From: JAYEKL01 sp034660995
GTDB lineage: Bacteria; Patescibacteriota; Minisyncoccia; JAHIHE01; JAGLIN01
Assembly: GCA_034660995.1 (NCBI GenBank)
Contig: JAYEKL010000118.1
Location: forward strand, 1-31,130
Length of the DNA: 31,130 bases
Reading direction: 5' to 3'
The notes under the pieces: model-generated
What the model was told of the DNA's origin: nothing
Databases searched by the model: none
Seen by the model: the letters and a program-made list of their open reading frames with translations, nothing else
In this document: piece by piece, positions 29,442 through 31,130 of the stretch
How the letters are laid out: each line of letters starts with the position of its first letter
How positions within the stretch are numbered: position 1 is the first letter of the stretch
Program-made: the position numbers and the translations under genes

Positions 29442-30359
29442 ATGCAATCCACTCAACAAATTAGACGACAGATTCAGTCAACAAAGAATACTTCGCAAAT
29501 TACAAAAGCGATGGAGATGGTTTCGGCTGCTAAAATGAGAAAAAGTCAGGAAGCAGCTTTACTAGCGCGACCTTATGCCGAAGCGGCTTTGCATGTTTTG
29601 GAAAATGTAAGCGAGTCAATTGAACCGCAGAAACATATTTTATTAGAAAGAAGAGAAGTAAAAAATATCTGCCTTTTCGTAGTTACTTCTGATAAAGGAC
29701 TATGTGGTGGATTAAATAGTAGCGTAATAAAAGAGGCATCAAGAATAATTAAAGAAAACGAGAATAAAGATATAAAAGTAAGCATAGTTGCTATCGGTAA
29801 AAAAGCAGAAAGTTATTTTCAAAAAACAAAAAGTGGTATTATCGCAGTTTTTGATGAGATTGGCGATTCAGTAGAACTTAAAGAAACTTTACCCATTTCC
29901 AAATTATTAATAGATGATTTTAGAGATAAAAAATTCGATAAGGTAATAGCAGTCTATACTAATTTTGTTTCTACCTTAAAACAAGAAACAAGAATTAAAA
30001 CTATTTTACCAATAACCAGAAGAAGCTTGGAAGAAACGATAGAAGAGATAGAAGACACTGCTCCGAAAAATAGTAAAAACGAAAATGGCAATAATAGTAT
30101 AGAATATAAGTTTGAACCATCTTCAAGCGAAGTATTATGTAAATTACTTCCAAATTTGATCGAGATCCAATCTTATCATATTATCTTAGAATCTAATGCT
30201 TCTGAACATAGTGCCCGAATGGTTGCGATGAAAACCGCTACAGACAGTGCAAGGGATATGCTAGAAGATTTAAACTTGTCATATAATTATATCAGACAAC
30301 AAAAAATTACACAGGAAATTAGTGAAATATCAGCAGGAGTAGTGGCACAAGAAGGATAG
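29442..30359 (+). CDS. atpG: ATP synthase F1 subunit gamma
   Basis: This 305-residue protein is the central rotor shaft. The N-terminal helix QIRRQIQSTKNTSQITKAME with MVSAAKMRKSQ and the C-terminal helix (ASEHSARMVAMKTATDSARDM and on to RQQKITQEISEISAGVVAQEG) are the conserved coiled coil. The middle has VTSDKGLCGGLNSS. It is slightly longer than average because of a charged insert near residues 200-220 (EETIEEIEDTAPKNSKNENG). A long palindrome begins one base after the stop. Confidence 0.96.
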   Translation: MQSTQQIRRQIQSTKNTSQITKAMEMVSAAKMRKSQEAALLARPYAEAALHVLENVSESIEPQKHILLERREVKNICLFVVTSDKGLCGGLNSSVIKEASRIIKENENKDIKVSIVAIGKKAESYFQKTKSGIIAVFDEIGDSVELKETLPISKLLIDDFRDKKFDKVIAVYTNFVSTLKQETRIKTILPITRRSLEETIEEIEDTAPKNSKNENGNNSIEYKFEPSSSEVLCKLLPNLIEIQSYHIILESNASEHSARMVAMKTATDSARDMLEDLNLSYNYIRQQKITQEISEISAGVVAQEG

Positions 30360-30360
30360 A

Positions 30361-30466
30361 TTTCTACCCAGCTTTAGCCGAGGGTTTGCTAAACTTCAGT
30401 TTAGCGAATCTTTAAAAGCGCTTGAAGCTTAAGCTTCTGAAACCCTCAGCTAAAGCTGGGTAGAAA
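30361..30466. repeat. REP/BIME-like palindrome between atpG and atpD
   Basis: TTTCTACCCAGCTTTAGC (30361-30378) is the exact reverse complement of 30449-30466. CGAGGGTTT pairs with AAACCCTC. Inside are the hairpins GCTAAACTTCAGTTTAGC and GAAGCTTAAGCTTC. It shares its outer part with the element at 21651-21759. It is non-coding, in the 518-base gap between atpG and atpD. Confidence 0.7.
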
Positions 30467-30488
30467 TTTAAAAGCACTTTGAAAATTT

Positions 30489-30545
30489 GAAAATTGGGTT
30501 TTAGAAAAATATTTTTCTTTCTTATTTTTCCAAACCCCAATTTTT
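30489..30545. repeat. AT-rich inverted repeat
   Basis: AAAATTGGGTTT pairs with AAACCCCAATTTT (one bulge), and AGAAAAATA with TATTTTTC in the middle. It lies between the REP-like palindrome and the antisense mini-gene terminator. Confidence 0.5.
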
Positions 30546-30595
30546 AAAAAAAAGAGAGTTATAAAAGTTCTACAAAAAGAACTCTATAATCTCTC
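30546..30595 (-). terminator. Terminator of the antisense mini-gene
   Basis: GAGAGTTATA (30554-30563) pairs with TATAATCTCTC (one bulge), with AGTTCT/AGAACT inside it. On the minus strand the hairpin is followed by eight T (30553-30546). It overlaps the last codons and stop of the 49-codon gene. Confidence 0.7.
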
Positions 30596-30719
30596 TTGCG
30601 AACGTCTCCGTTTCCATCGGAGACATCATGCCCATTGCTACGAGAGCCATTAACCCCCATGGTAGCATTAGACATAGAATCAGAGGCAACACAATTACCT
30701 CCAAATTTTTTTCACTCAT
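30570..30719 (-). CDS. 49-residue membrane mini-protein, antisense within the atp operon
   Basis: The start at 30719 is chosen because AGGAGG lies 8 bases upstream (30733-30728), one of the best SD sequences in the window. The protein starts MSEKNLEVIV and has one strongly hydrophobic helix (LPLILCLMLPWGLMALVAMG), followed by MMSPMETETF and an acidic, aromatic end. I do not recognise it. It has a consensus promoter and its own terminator, so it is a complete unit opposite to the ATP synthase genes. It could be a small toxin-like or regulatory membrane peptide, or an inserted passenger. The promoter, SD and terminator argue that it is expressed. Confidence 0.6.
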   Translation of the reverse strand: MSEKNLEVIVLPLILCLMLPWGLMALVAMGMMSPMETETFAREIIEFFL

Positions 30720-30809
30720 AATAAGACCCTCCTGCTCTTCGTCAAAAGCTTGATATATAACCAAGTCTTCTTCATTCTAGAGCAATTATACTTAACAGCA
30801 TAACGACAA

Positions 30810-30838
30810 ACTATAGCATATATTTATAAATCTGTCAA
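30810..30838 (-). promoter_or_regulatory. Promoter of the antisense mini-gene
   Basis: On the minus strand TTGACA (30838-30833), exactly 17 bases, TATAGT (30815-30810). The start near 30803 leaves a leader of about 84 bases ending in the AGGAGG site. It fires away from atpD, whose ATG is 40 bases to the right. Confidence 0.75.
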
Positions 30839-30877
30839 GAGTAAATAATTAGTAAAATAATTAGTAAAATAAATTCT

Positions 30878-31130
30878 ATGAATCAAGGAAAAATCATTCA
30901 AATTATCGGCGCCGTTGTTGATGTGGAATTTCCAGATCAATTGCCAGCGTTGTATAACGCAATCACGACAAAAACAGCAAATGAAAAAGAGCTTGTTTTG
31001 GAAACAGTCCAACATCTCGGAGCAAATAGAGTACGAGCAGTTTCTATGGGATCAACTGATGGACTTCAAAGAGGAGTAGAGGCAGAAGATACAGGCTCTC
31101 CTATTTCAGTACCAGTTGGAGAAGAAGTTT
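30878..31130 (+). CDS. atpD: ATP synthase F1 subunit beta (5' part, cut by window edge)
   Basis: Only the first 84 codons are present. MNQGKIIQIIGAVVDVEFPD followed by LVLETVQHLGANRVRAVSMG and STDGLQRGVEA is the beta-barrel start of the catalytic beta subunit. The P-loop lies beyond the window. It is separated from atpG by 518 bases holding palindromes and an antisense gene. The preceding DNA is a TTAGTAAAATAA word repeat (30848-30872) and lacks an SD. Confidence 0.96.
   Translation, partial: MNQGKIIQIIGAVVDVEFPDQLPALYNAITTKTANEKELVLETVQHLGANRVRAVSMGSTDGLQRGVEAEDTGSPISVPVGEEV

Noticed and set aside
1..31130. CRISPR array
   Set aside because: No series of identical direct repeats with regular unique spacers exists; the word tracts are too short and irregular, and no cas gene is present.

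Overview
This is a low-G+C bacterial window that looks like a Patescibacteria (Candidate Phyla Radiation, Parcubacteria-like) chromosome. The pointers are a T4SS-type mini pilin, an AmmeMemoRadiSam gene pair, giant surface proteins with YPDG-type repeats, a short ATP synthase delta subunit, mostly absent Shine-Dalgarno sequences, and intergenic DNA full of small palindromes. The assignment is inferred from gene content; no rRNA or tRNA gene was recognised.

Layout. 1-5.9 kb: a WecG/TagA glycosyltransferase, ThpR, an orphan PurC of animal-like type, the AmmeMemoRadiSam radical SAM enzyme and dioxygenase-like partner, and a GT2 glycosyltransferase. 5.9-10.9 kb: a T4SS pilin, a 1072-residue amidase/SpoIID cell-wall protein and a PIF1-like helicase. 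11-14.9 kb: an accessory patch with a frameshifted surface protein, a zinc-ribbon protein, pseudogene scraps, and a G+C-richer GIN/DUF2807 gene behind a consensus promoter and a long structured leader. 14.9-20.1 kb: EF-G, a 56-residue basic protein, a CvpA-CAP fusion and a Na/Pi cotransporter. 20.15-21.77 kb: no convincing protein gene; two 476-bp tandem units full of hairpins, then a 137-bp inverted-repeat element and a REP-like palindrome. 21.8-25 kb: tgt and a large membrane-anchored surface protein. 25.3 kb to the end: the F-type ATP synthase operon atpB-E-F-H-A-G-D, with D cut by the window edge.

Functionally, the window mixes core genes (EF-G, Tgt, F1Fo ATPase, phosphate transport) with envelope genes (glycosyltransferases, amidase/SpoIID, CAP, DUF11-like protein, pilin).

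The most unusual signals are non-coding. (i) Short quasi-periodic 'leader words' recur in sense orientation immediately upstream of unrelated genes: AACAATTTAGCAAT before amrS, nptA and atpH; AACTTT arrays before fusA and atpF; GTTAAAATGATT before atpG and the CvpA-CAP gene. (ii) A tandem 476-bp structured unit carries its own promoter-like signal and two-codon ORFs behind strong ribosome binding sites. (iii) A MITE-like 137-bp element occurs twice, and one copy provides the stop codon of amrS. (iv) Repeat-like DNA appears to sit in frame inside wecG and tgt. (v) A complete antisense mini-gene (promoter, SD, 49 codons, terminator) lies between atpG and atpD. (vi) The GIN gene has a roughly 119-nt imperfect hairpin between promoter and start.
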